Origin: Daphnia pulex
Lineage: Eukaryota > Arthropoda > Branchiopoda > Diplostraca > Daphniidae
Direction of reading: 5' to 3'
Length of the DNA stretch: 64,000 nucleotides
Assembly (NCBI RefSeq): GCF_021134715.1
Contig: NC_060021.1
Location: 5,208,001 to 5,272,000, forward strand
Below the pieces are notes generated by a model. That model searched no databases. It had not been told where the DNA came from and saw only the letters and a list, made by a program, of their open reading frames with translations. A program made the position numbers and the translations under genes. The first letter of the stretch is position 1. Every line of letters begins with the position of its first letter. Shown in pieces: positions 50,292-61,149 of the stretch.

Positions 50292-51248
50292 AACCCTAAG
50301 AACAGTATACTTAATAACCCAGCTATTAACACTAGATACGAAATGGAGAAAGGCAAGAAAAACTTTCAAGCTAGGTATATCAATTTATCGTACGCAATCG
50401 AGGAAGAGTCACTCGAACTCAAACAAAAATAAAGGCTATTACTCTAAAAGAGACTAATACAAAAAAGGAAGAGTCCCCTCCCCCCCTCCCCCCCAAAAAA
50501 AAAACACTAAACAAGAAAGATATGAATAGGATCCTAGTGTACTCCGCTAGTATGACCAAAGTGAACTCCCCACTTCTATACTCCGTGTTATAACCCGATA
50601 CAAGCTCAGACTCCCTCTCGACGAAATCAAATGGAGTACGATTAGTTTCAGCCAGACAAGAAATAAGCCAAATTAATCCTGCCGCAGGAAAAATAAAAAT
50701 AAACCAAAAATTTTCTTGAAAAGAAGAGAAGCTGCCTAACTCGTAACACAAAGTCACTACTAGAGGAGTAAATACAATTAAAACTAATCTTACCTCATAA
50801 GAAACAGTTTGTTCTACCCCTGGCAAACAACCAATAAGTGAGTACTTAGAATTAGATCTTCAACCTGCAGCCAGAAGTCCATAAACACCGACACCTAACC
50901 CACACAAGAAAAAAAGGACACTCTTATTAAAAGAAAGTAAATTAAAAAAGAGGGGATTCTTAGCCATATAAGAAGTGACAACCCTAAACTAAAACAAGGG
51001 GCAATTAAAAAAGCCGAATAGTTAGAGGTGGAGGGAGAGATATACCCCTTTGAAAATAACTTAATTGCGTCAGAAAAAGGCTGAAGAATCCCCCCGATAC
51101 CTACCTTATTAAGTCTTTTACGCAACTGAATATACCCTTGTAACTTAAGCTCAAATAAATTGAAAAACGCTACCCCTACGAGCACACACACCACAACAAC
51201 TAAGAAAAGAGTCACCTGAATCATTTTAATCAGCAGTAGGGCTATCAT
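50292..51248 (-). pseudogene. nd1: NUMT: mitochondrial NADH dehydrogenase subunit 1
   Basis: Minus-strand frames read VGVAFFNLFELKLQGYIQLR, KVGIGGILQPFSDAIKLFSK, then after a frameshift near 50830-50890 ENFWFIFIFPAAGLIWLISC, LAETNRTPFDFVERESELVS and YNTEYRSGEFTLVILAEY. A further one-base loss near 50390 breaks the C-terminal RYDKL-YLAWK block. A homopolymer-rich stretch (50473-50505) has altered the loop after ILFISF. These breaks and TGA=Trp show it is a dead nuclear copy. Confidence 0.92.
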
Positions 51249-51312
51249 CTACATAAGTAGATCCTAAGTCTAATACATTGTCTGTCAGACTGACATTATT
51301 TTTTAAAGTTTA
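51249..51312 (-). pseudogene. trnL1: NUMT: mitochondrial tRNA-Leu(UAG)
   Basis: On the minus strand TTAGA-CTTAGGA-TCTA forms an anticodon stem and seven-base loop with anticodon TAG. It lies between nd1 and 16S rRNA, the expected place for trnL1. Ends are approximate. Confidence 0.65.
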
Positions 51313-53722
51313 TTTTGTTTCTTTTTTTTTAAGAAATTTCCCCCCATCTTAATTCTTTCGTACTAAAACTAGACCACAAAATGTGAGGATAGAAACCAAC
51401 CTGGCTTACGCCGGTCTGAACTCAGATCATGTAAGAAATCAAAAGCTGGACAGACTTTCCAACAAAACTTCTGCACCTTGCTAATTTCTTAATCCAACAT
51501 CGAGGTCGCAAACCTTTTTATCGATAAGAACTCTCCAAAAAGATTACGCTGTTATCCCTAGGGTAACTTAGTCTTTTAATCCCTCCTTAAGGGTCAATCT
51601 TCCATATATTCATGTTTTTTTAAAGAAAGTGGTATTTTTTAACTTTCTGTCGCCCCAACAAAATTTTATTACAATTTTTGTTATAAAAATATCCTAAACT
51701 TTGATGAGATAAAGCTCCAAAGGGTCTGATCGTCCCCCAAACACATTTAAGCTTTTTCACTTAAAAAACAAATACGACAAATATTTTATAGACAGCTTTT
51801 TTCTCGTTTCACCATTCAAACCAGCCTCTAATTAAGAGACTAATGATTATGCTACCTTAGCACAGTCAGAATGCTGCGGCTATTTACTAATGCATTGAGC
51901 AAGCGATACCCCCTACGATGACAAGGGGAGAATTTTTTTATAAACATGCGGAAAACAATTTGCCGATTTCATTTAAAACATTTAAACTAACTTTAAATTT
52001 TAACTTACCCCAAAAATGAAAATCTACAAACATTAATATCTACTAATTTCAGCATCTTTGCCTTAATTCGAAAGTTAGTTTAAGTATCCTGGTAAATAGA
52101 TAAAACTAAAAAATGCTGACTACTGAGATGTAAATTACAAAAAAATTATTACTTTAAGCCACTTTTAAGCCTAAAATCATCTAAAACCTGTTTAGTTATT
52201 ATATATCAGCTAAATTTGCCCCGAGAGCTCATCCCCCGAGACTTTATTTACCCAAATTTTTAAATTAAACACTAAAATTTAAACTCAGGTATAAGTCGAA
52301 TTAAATTCTTTTTCCAGAAAACCAGATAAAAAAGCTCGAATGGCATCTCACCCTATATTTCAATTTTAAACAATTTTACTACATTTACAAACCCTGAAAT
52401 ATAGCTCGCTTAAATTCGGGAATAATTTATTCATAAAGAAATTTACAGAACCCTGATACACCAGAGATAAGGAGATGGGACACTGCCGAGTTAAAGCGGC
52501 CATGACAGTTTCCGCGACACCATCTCACGGCTAATGCCCGCCCTTCATCATTAGCAGACGAATTCCCAGCAATACCCCCTCAAAGGCACTGTAGGCTTGG
52601 CGGCTTGTTTGAATTTTGGAAAAGGAAGCTAGAGCAGGACGACACTCATGAGGGTATGATGCTCGTATATTGCCCCTCACCTAACATGAAATGGCGTCGC
52701 ACCAAATGTTAGTGAGAGTTTATCTTCTTTTAATAAATATAGATATTATTGTAAGATAATAATAATCAAGAAGATTAGCCTATGTGTTAAGTAACTTTGG
52801 TGAACTCAATGGCAGTGTTCTAACTCCCTTTTTCATCAAGAATAAGATTTGAATTGACTCAAAAGGGAACGGACCAATTAAATTTCTTATTCCAGTCTCT
52901 TTACATGAAGTCAGGCTGTGGAGTAGGATTTTAGTTGGACCGTTCCCTAATAATATTTCAACACATCTTTATATTCTTGATGAAATAGACATTGATTGTA
53001 TAATTGGGAACAATCCAACTTTAACCCTTTTATATCAAGAATATGTTTGAAGTAACTCAATAGAAGAGAACGGTCCAAATAAATTTCTTATTCACAGTAC
53101 TTGTAATGAAGTCATGGACTGTTTATGAAGAATTTAGTTGGACCGTTCCCTTCTTTTGAGTCACTTTCAATCTGATTGATGAAAAAGATTTTGAGTTGGA
53201 CCGTTCCCATTGATAAACAAAACAGACATCTTGATTCTTATTACCTTACAATAAAATCAACATCTATGAATTAGCCCAGCAAACACTCGCAAATATTTGT
53301 TATGGTGACATGCCATAATTTGTTTATGCTAGAGGGGATTGGCAACGTACCATAAAGGCAAATTTCACTATATTATTATTCCTACGAGTCCTCCACTGGG
53401 TTTCCCTTGAAAGTTGAAACTTCAAATCAACCGGGGCCAGAATTACTGGGAATTCGGCTGCTAATGATGAAGGGAGGGCATTAGCCGCTAGATGGCGCGC
53501 CGAAAAGTGTCATGGCGGCATTCCCTACTATGTGTCCCATCTCCTTATCTCTGTGATACACAAGGTACGATAAAATAAATCTTCTTTTTTAAGCTTAACA
53601 TAATTTTTCAACATTCCTTTACAGTACTATAATCTATAGGGATAACCGATAATTTCTCTAACTCGTACTTCTACAATTCAAACAAAGATGATTCTATTTA
53701 AAATATCTTCCCCAAGGTAAAA
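51313..53722 (-). pseudogene. rrnL: NUMT: mitochondrial 16S rRNA, interrupted by a hAT-like element
   Basis: The plus strand shows the complement of conserved large-subunit rRNA segments, for example CGAGGTCGCAAACC, GATTACGCTGTTATCCCTAG and ATGCTACCTTAGCACAGTC. The gene runs from about 51313 to 52461 and resumes at 53562 after a 1.1-kb insertion. Removing one copy of the 8-bp TGATACAC and the element restores a continuous 16S sequence. The 5' end near 53722 is approximate. Confidence 0.9.
52454..53561. mobile_element. hAT-like MITE inserted into the NUMT 16S rRNA
   Basis: The target duplication TGATACAC occurs at 52454-52461 and 53554-53561. The element (52462-53553, 1092 bp) begins CAGAGATAAGGAGATGGGAC and ends with its inverse. 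The two arms stay recognisably complementary for about 130 bp (including CGGCTAATGCC and CCTTCATCATTAGCAG). Inside is a second imperfect inverted repeat and several copies of GTTGGACCGTTCCC and its reverse complement. CAGAG ends with an 8-bp duplication fit hAT. No transposase frame. Confidence 0.92.
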
Positions 53723-53724
53723 AC

Positions 53725-53798
53725 TAAATAAAATTTTATTTGCACAAATATAAACTCTATGTAAACGAGTTGCTTAACTAGTCAAGCTCTTTATTTCA
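53725..53798 (-). pseudogene. trnV: NUMT: mitochondrial tRNA-Val(UAC)
   Basis: On the minus strand ACTCG-TTTACAT-AGAGT gives a plausible anticodon stem-loop with anticodon TAC. The position between 12S and 16S rRNA is that of trnV in pancrustacean mitochondria. The ends are approximate. Confidence 0.65.
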
Positions 53799-54555
53799 TT
53801 CTAGATACACTTTCCAGTGCATCTACTTTGTTACGACTTATCTCCTCTTGAGAAGAGAGTGACGGGCGATATATGCACATCCCAATGCCCTATTCAACTT
53901 ACTGTACTTATATAAATTTACTAATAAATCCACCTCACCCGGGTTTTAAGCCTAAAATCCGTATTTCTATAAAAAATTGTAGCTCATCGCTGCCCTCTTA
54001 TAAACTGCATCTTAATTGACCTGAAGTAAGAAAAAAAATATATTGAAAACGTTTTTTTAAAGTAATCTGACAATGGCGATATACAAGCTTAACGAAAAAC
54101 GGTAAGATAAAATGGGGACTATCAATTATAGGACAAGCTCCTCTATTAGGATAAGATGTCGCAAAAATCTTTGGGTTTGATTTTGAAGAACAACTTTTAC
54201 TTCCCTATTTACGTTGTTATTTAGAATAACAGGGTATCTAATCCTGGTTTTTTACCTAAATTTTTTAGTCTCAACTTTTTTAAGAATTTTTAAGAATTTC
54301 CCTCTAAGTAAAAATTTCACCTTATCAACAAAATTTCACCATCTTTTACTAAATCGAATGTTAACTAAACAAAACTGTTACTCTACTAGAATTCTTCGTC
54401 TAACCGCGACGGCTGGCACGATTTTAGTCAATTCTATGAATTTAATTAGGCCAAAATATTTGCTTCCTAAAACTTACTGCTACTTCTTACTTTATTTAAA
54501 TCCCCTTTTTTTAGTCTTTCGTCTTCGACTAGAAAGACTGAGTTTCCCGTTGTAG
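53799..54555 (-). pseudogene. rrnS: NUMT: mitochondrial 12S rRNA
   Basis: The plus strand shows complements of conserved small-subunit segments: TGTTACGACTTATC, GAGAGTGACGGGCGATATATG, and AATAACAGGGTATCTAATCC. It spans about the usual length of an arthropod 12S gene. The right edge, near 54555, is the other junction with nuclear DNA; the mitochondrial control region does not appear to follow. Confidence 0.88.
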
Positions 54556-55766
54556 ATGGTAGTTCACCACGCACCCACAAGAGGCAGCAGCGTACTCGTA
54601 GCTATCTCTGTCTCGTGGCCTTATGGACAAACGTCTTATGGAGTTGACTGACCTCCCCCTTAATGGCTCTGTCCAAATGATAAGTTAATAAAATAATAAA
54701 ATAAAAATAATTTGAAGGAATAGTGGTAGTGCACTACGCGTACCCTACCCGGTTTGTGAATGCACCCCGCACGCTGCCCCTTGGTAGTTCTGTTGCGTAA
54801 CTAGGTGAAAACCTGCTAATTATTAAACTAATCCATTTGGCAATCTCAAAATCAGCTCAAGTTTGATTTTAATTAAATAAATCAGGAAATAGCATCTTAC
54901 CCCGTATACCAAATGACCCCGGTTTCTCCTACTCACTTCATTTAATCCATTGTACTGTTTTATTTGTACTGTGAGAGAGAAAAAAAACACTTCACTTAAC
55001 TTTTTTTGCTCGTTGAAAGGGGCGTGTGATGACGCCACATCTGGCAACACGGCATCCATTCCCCTTACACTGATATGCCCAACAGAGAAGCCCTTGCGCA
55101 CTCAGTTCCCTTCCCTTTCGCCCCTCTTGTGTAACGGTCGTGTCTTCTCCCTCGGTTCCCAATACAGATTGTTTCACTTCACCACAAATGTCAAATTTCA
55201 TCTTAATTGAAACTCGTTTCTTAGACAAGGATTCTTTCATATTGGGAGTAAAATTTTCCATGGGAATTTTGAGCAAATAGTCGTAATCGTCTATAGGATC
55301 ACTAGTTTCTTCCGCTTTCTCCTCAACAAGACAACAACCTCCTCATTAACATCCTTTTTCGGATTCGTCCTCCAGACAGAAAATGGATCATCATATTTTT
55401 GACGACGCAATTCCTCCACCGCCATAACTCTACCCTAAAAGATAGAGAAAAGGACGAAAATTGTTGACTAATTAGTGTTAATCAAAATGTAACAAATCCT
55501 GTATAATTTGTTCAAAATAATCAATACATCGTGAATTTTTTGGCAAATGCATCTATCTTTATTTGAGATATTTAGAGACGTTGCTTGAAGGTAACCAAGG
55601 GTATGATTCTCCCTTTTGTTATAAAATTCAACACGTACAATGAAGTAGTCTTTCAAAATATCTCTATTCGATTCATACAACTTAGGAGAGCCACAAGAAT
55701 AACGCAGCACCATAGATGGTAGGAAGTGTGTGGATTGAAGCTGGAGGCTTGAGCCTTATACAATCC
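54556..55766. other. Spacer right of the NUMT, no gene recognised
   Basis: Two loosely similar segments (TGGTAGTTCACCACGCACCC at about 54558 and TGGTAGTGCACTACGCGTAC at about 54726) suggest an old repeat near the NUMT edge. A minus-strand frame at 54992-55276 has no recognised homology. Confidence 0.4.
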
Positions 55767-56167
55767 CTCAGCTTTGGTCTGTTGAATCCTAGTTTCTGAC
55801 CATCGTAATGATGAATCGCACGGTAGTATATATAAATCGGTTGGCGTGTGGTATTCTTTAAAGTCACTGATACTGATTGGTGATACTGATAGGTTGAACT
55901 TCCTCTAAGCTGCGTAAAATTTTTTCCACCAAGAGGGAGTTCAGTAATCTCTAGTTCTGTCGAGCTAAGAACGGTAATTTTACCAGAACTGGTAAATTGG
56001 TGGCGAACATTTTATCAAAAGTACCGTTGAAATCTCAGCTTTGGTCTGTTGCATCCTAGTTTCTGACCATCGTAATGATAAATCACAGGGTAGTTTATAT
56101 GAATCGGTTGGCGTGTGGAACTGGTAAATTGGTGGCGAACATTTTATCAAAGGTACCGTTGAAATCT
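55767..56167. repeat. Local duplications of two ~50-85 bp segments
   Basis: A segment starting CTCAGCTTTGGTCTGTTG occurs at 55767-55851 and 56034-56118. A segment starting AACTGGTAAATTGGTGGCGA occurs at 55986-56035 and 56119-56167. The two units alternate with a spacing of about 133 bp or twice that, pointing to a tandem array of which one unit has been replaced. Confidence 0.7.
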
Positions 56168-56259
56168 GAATAAAAAAACAAATCCTTTCCTTTGATGAGC
56201 TCAATTACCTTTGAAACACAAATCTAGAGGGATAGATTCTTTGCGTTCTAGCAGTGTCT

Positions 56260-58320
56260 TCACACAATCGACAATTTCTCTTGGATTGTACTGCCAGATT
56301 CGAAGGTTTTACAGAAGCAGGAGGTCAGTGACACCGGGCGGTAAGAATTGGGATCCTCTGCTGGTTTTTTTTGTTTCAGTAGGGGGATCACTATTGCTTT
56401 TTTCCATAGCTCTGGGACGCTGGAGCTTGCCAGCAGTCTATTTAAGAGGTGGCGTAGGTTTTCTTTGTTCGCGGTAAAGAGATTTCTGAACATTTTGTTG
56501 TGGATTAGATCTTCGCCTACCGCATTACTTTTGGACTTTGGGTTGGATGCGTCGATTTCTTCTTTGTGATTGGGTCGTTGAGTTGGTTTGGGTGTTGGGA
56601 TCTTATGGCGTTGTTAATGACGTTTTTCGTAGTGTCTGTCGACTTGAATGTTGTTGGGTTGGATGTTGCCGAGTTTGTTCCGGAACAGTTCCGCCTTCTC
56701 TTTTGGTGTACTGTGGGTAGTTCCGTTGTCTTGGATGGCGTGGCCGTCTGCAGAAAGATTTGAACCGTTTCCTACCATGTTTTTAACAAAGCTCCACATC
56801 ATGGTTGGTCGTTAAGGCCCAAGTTTTATGCGAAGGTTGACCATGCATGTCTTTTCGCGGCCTTGATGAACTTCCTTTTTTCTGCTTCAGCTTTCTTCCA
56901 CTCCATCCGTTTAGCGAGAGATAGTGGCGATTCCCTCCATTCTCTGAAGGCCTTCCGGGCTTCCTTCACCAGATTTTGGTATGATTCGTTCCACCACGTT
57001 GGGTTTTTTGTGTCGTTAGCGTTCTGGTACGGGTTGGTTTTCTAGCAGTAGAGTGAGTTGCTCTCGATGCACTCCGAAAAGGTAGCGATTGCGTCCTCCG
57101 GGTCTGCGATGTTTGTGAAGTTGCGTTGTCTTAGGTTTTCTTAGATGTTCAGGTTCCATTGCGTCTAGTTGTCCTCGTTTAGTTTCCACGATGCGGGTCG
57201 GTTAATTAGGCGGGTTGATCTGGTATTGAGTGTGATGATGAGAAATAGGTGGTCGCTTCCCGTGTATGGTCCAGTTGTGAAGATAAGTGAGACGGTGATG
57301 GTGAGTGAGGTGATGGTTAAGTCGATCGTTGAGGCTTTTTGGGAAGTTGGGTTGATGCGTGTGCAGAAGTTCGGTGTGGTGATTAGGCAGGCGTTGAGGT
57401 CGTTGATTAAGGCTTCGTTGATGGATTTGCCCAACTTGTTTTCACTGGAGTTGGGCTCCCATAGCGAGTGGTGGCCATTGAAATCCCTCCCCCCACGACG
57501 TAGGGGTTGATTCTGTTTAGGAGAGTTTTGATTTCTTCGGTCTCGTAGTTGGCTTTTGGGACGTAGATGGAAAGAAAGTCAATGTGCTGGTTGTCTTTGC
57601 AGAGGATGCTGACGCCGATTGCTTCAACGTTGCCGGGTGTGTTGAGATGGATTTGGGAAAATGAAGGTTTTTGCGGATTAGTAGGGCCATACCTCACCCC
57701 CCCCCCCATTCTGTTTTGGGCGGTCTTTCTTGAGGATGTGGTGGGTTTTAAACTTAGTGGCGACTCAATGCTTTATTGGGTTGCGCTTAGCATAACTATT
57801 TCTGGGTTAACTGAGGATTGGAAATGTCGGAATTCTTCTAGTTTGGATTTCGTCAAGCCTCTTGCGTTCCATTGCAGGCACTTAAAATCGGAGGTTGTGG
57901 AATTAGTCATAGTGGTTGCAGATTGGTCCATGATTTCATTGTCGATGAGTTCAAAATAGGACGAGGGTCCTGTAAAGGTGAGGGGGCAGCTTAGCATCTC
58001 GTCGTCACGTCTGAGGAGCATGGACCTGTCGGTGCTCTTGTGGCTCTGGTTTGGCTAGGACTTTGCTGCGTGTGGGCATGGGTTTTCTTGCTAATCGAAA
58101 GCGTTTCCATTAGTGTTCATGAAGAGGTCCAGTTTGTCGAATCTGCTGGTCTTGAATTCGACTTTTTCCTCTTGTCGCCTTAGGACATCGTCGAATCTTG
58201 TCGATGTGGTTGAGCTTCTTGTTCGCAGCCGCCATGTCTACCGTTAGGATCTTTATGTCCTTGTTAATTTTAGGGATGACTGTCTCCGAGGTCTTCATTT
58301 CTGCTTGCACGGCAATTGCA
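56260..58320 (-). pseudogene. LINE (Jockey/I-type) ORF2 fragment: endonuclease and start of reverse transcriptase
   Basis: On the minus strand from about 58.3 kb there is first a coiled ORF1-like end (ETVIPKINKDIKILTVDMAA). The AP-endonuclease start is FKCLQWNARGLTKSKLEEF. Further endonuclease blocks are NVEAIGVSILCKDNQHIDFL and FCTRINPTSQKASTIDLTIT with TGPYTGSDHL. The reverse-transcriptase entry is SSVPELWKKAIVIPLLKQKK followed by PNSYRPVSLTSCFCKTFE. The frame is broken in many places. The fragment stops within the first part of the RT domain, so the catalytic YADD region and 3' end are absent. Confidence 0.85.
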
Positions 58321-58636
58321 AATTTTCAAATCTTTTCTTACACACTGTGTACTTATGTGTGTGTTTTTTATTAGAATAACTTGACCCTACGGTCAACCCC
58401 CGCCCCAGTGTGGGCCGGGCTCATGAATGGTGAATCTTTTAATTTGAAAATGTGATCGTTATTTGCTGTCTGTACGTTACATTTGCTTGAAGAATGGATG
58501 GGAACTTGTTTTATTTTTATTTTCAAATCTTTCTTTGTTTATTCCATCATGCCTTTAATATGTACGTACTATCCCGTGACTACTCTATCCTACGCTTGTA
58601 TTTTTTTTCTCGTTTGGGTTACATCTTTCACGTCAG

Positions 58637-58828
58637 GTTGGAAGTCATTCATCTTCCCATGGACCTGGACCCATGTCGCGCAGCTCCGTCCTTTCGGCCG
58701 GCTCGTTCGAGTGAAGCTACTTGCCCGAACCCGGCCAGCCGTCCTCGGCCGACATGATCGCCTCCCAGTCGCAGGACTACATCGAAAAGCAGCTCCAAGA
58801 GTTCCAGGCCACCATTGTCCAGCTGCAA
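58637..58828 (+). CDS. Candidate host exon, GC-rich, unknown gene
   Basis: A GC-rich segment in AT-rich surroundings has an acceptor (CTTTCACGTCAG at its left) and a strong donor (AAA|GTAAGTAA at its right). One frame reads GPGPMSRSSVLSAGSFE, a TGA stop, then SYLPEPGQPSSADMIASQSQ and DYIEKQLQEFQATIVQLQ. Either translation begins at the ATG after the stop (MIASQSQDYIEKQ), or the TGA is a disabling change. The last 25 residues look like an amphipathic helix. No following exon was found to the right in the window, and I cannot name the gene. Confidence 0.4.
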
Positions 58829-60024
58829 AGTAAGTAAACAACCATGCATCGGGATTTTTTTGAAATAATTTATTACCATACACACACTGGTATATATATG
58901 GGATAGGCACTTTAGCTTGTAATTGTTTTTCGTTTTGGTTTGATGATTAACCAATCGACTACTGATGACATCATACACACTTGTGGTCGTTATCAGCCAT
59001 TAGAGGGGCTTGGCCTTTTGGGGTTGTCTTGTGCGTAGGTGCGCTGCGTGAAAATCATTCAATCTGTTAGGTTCGGGATGGGCTGCGGTTTGTTTGCCCA
59101 GAATTTTTTCGTTTTATTGTTACTGAAGCTTCTACACACACACACACGACCGTCTTCCGGTGAGCGATGGAGAGGGTGGCGCCCTGAATTCTTCGCATGG
59201 CCAAGGTTGAAGACGTCTGTCCTTTTTTTAAATTATGTGTTGCACAACTTTTGCCAGTTTTTGGCTGCTGCTGCTCGGCGAAATCTAACCGAAAAACAAC
59301 GAAAGAACAAAATGCCCTCAAGGCTACCGCTCGCCACCCAGCTGTTACTTTCCTTTCTGAAATGGCGCAAACATTTCGAAGTTTAAAAAACAAAACATGA
59401 TCCAGGGGAGAATCAGCTAGAGAGATAAGAAAATGGTGGATTAGACAAACGGATGACGAATGGATATAAAAACCCTGCGGCCCTCTTTATGAGAACACAA
59501 CATTTTTCAATTCATTTTCGAAAAAGGGAAAAAATTCAAATGAGTTTGATTTTGGAACCGCGGAAGGAGGAGCTCCAGGTTTGGTATCGGAGCTGCAATC
59601 ACGCTGCTCTTGTATGCGCCCCTCTAAATCTCATTCATAATTCATTAGCCGTGGTTATATTCCTTATAGCGTCGTCGTCGTTGTCGAATTGGTGGTGGTG
59701 GTGGGATCGTTCAATTCGACACATAATCCCGGCATAGCAGACTGCGTCGAATGTTTGATGATTTTTCTGTTTTGTCTCTATTATATACGTAGGCCATCAT
59801 CTATTGGCTTTTGTATTATAGTTTGGATTGACGTTTGAACTTGTATACGACCGGCCTGTCCAAATAATTTAAAAAAAGAAAACCCAACCAACATCCGCAA
59901 TGTTTGGAAATCATCCGGCCGTCTGGCGGCCAACACCCCTAAAAGGTATTTTGAAAAAAGCCAAAGGACAAAATGAAAAAAGAAGAAGTACACGGGGCAA
60001 TTTGATGAGAGTATGTAGTACATA
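58829..60024. other. Spacer, no gene recognised
   Basis: If the 58.6-kb exon is real, this would be its intron. I see only unsupported short frames and a GGT-rich microsatellite near 59690. Confidence 0.35.
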
Positions 60025-60239
60025 CCTATGAAGCGATTTGTCATGATGTATTGTTGAACAAACTTCCTGGCATCGGGTGCGTTTTGCATCGAAATGACTG
60101 CATAGCGATTGTCATTGACGACTATCTCTCAATCCGCTTTACTTGCATTGCAAAACAAGAGAAGTTGCTTCGAGCCGAAAATGTGTTTCTTGAAAGCCAA
60201 ACTCAAAGAAAACATGCAAATTTCATAACATTAGATTAA
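60025..60239 (+). pseudogene. P-element/THAP9-like transposase, C-terminal part
   Basis: The first 40 bp repeat the bases at 38776-38815. After them the frame goes on through YEAICHDVLLNKLPGIGCVL, CIAIVIDDYLSIRFTCIAKQ and EKLLRAENVFL to a stop at 60237-60239. Sense of reading and frame agree with the left part at 38.4-38.8 kb, so this looks like the missing C-terminal end. It could also be the 3' end of a separate, 5'-truncated copy. Confidence 0.7.
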
Positions 60240-60259
60240 TTTACAATTTCACTAACAAC

Positions 60260-60763
60260 CAACAATAAATTATTCACTGACTTACTTCTAACTTAATTTC
60301 ATTCCAAATATGAACATGCCATGCATATGTTCTGAAGGGAAAATTTGGTGACCACAAGAGGTGCAAATAAGTGCAGTTCGACAAATCAATTGGTTTTATG
60401 GTGTTTCAAAATAAATAACGGAGGTTTGAGGTTGGACCATCCTGCTGAGATATGATGAGCAATCTGTTGTCGAGCAAAATGAGACATGTTATTATGATAA
60501 TACAGGAATACAACACAATCTAGTTTCTTACTTGGAAATTTGATTGGTACAGCTGTAGCTTTAATACGACCTCGTGACGGGACTTCAATACGTTTACCAT
60601 TCACAGTTTTTAGTAAAGTCTTCAAAATGTCACTGTCATCGGAATGTATATCACACGGCTTACTAATTTTCGTTATGTCACTTTGGTTTCGAGGAATAGC
60701 TCTTTCCAATAACGATGGTTCCCACATCTTTTGAGAAAGAAAAGAAAGACCTATTTTCGTCAA
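60260..60763 (-). pseudogene. Unrecognised gene fragment with CxxCGH knuckle (inverted partner of 35.95 kb)
   Basis: A minus-strand frame reads NQSDITKISKPCDIHSDDSD, IKATAVPIKFPSKKLDCVVF and NLKPPLFILKHHKTN to a stop near 60386. A neighbouring frame continues QLICRTALICTSCGHQIFPS and EHMHGMFIFGMKLS. The CR-----CxxCGH pattern recalls CULT-type zinc sites (cereblon-like), but this is a guess from a short motif. The end of this fragment repeats in opposite orientation at 35947-36030. Confidence 0.45.
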
Positions 60764-61149
60764 CTGTATTGTTTGGATTTCGAGAAGTCAACCGAGAGTC
60801 AAGCCCTTACAACTGGACACTTTGACGTAAACAAAAGATTCCACAATCAACTATTTCACTCGCGATCGCAAATGCAATGGCTGAATTACTCCTGGAAATA
60901 GGATGCGCTTTCCCTCCATTTCTTCCTAATTTTTCTCAAAGATAACACTAGGCGATCGACAAAAAAACAAAAAAAAGCAAGTTTTAAAGATTAACAAATA
61001 TTTATTTCAAAATAATCACAAATGTATTTCATACAATAATAAAAAAAATAAACCCGCAGTCCCATAAGGCCCGTGTGATACATTTAGGGATACATTTGTT
61101 GCTTGCACTTACTTTCGTTGAGCAGTGCAACGCACACAGAGAAATCCAA

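Noticed and set aside
50419..51248. Functional nd1 gene
   Set aside because: Broken frame, altered poly-C stretch and TGA codons make it a NUMT pseudogene, not a working gene.
59039..59400. Overlapping frames of over 100 residues on both strands
   Set aside because: Frames on opposite strands cover the same bases and neither shows a motif or splice context.
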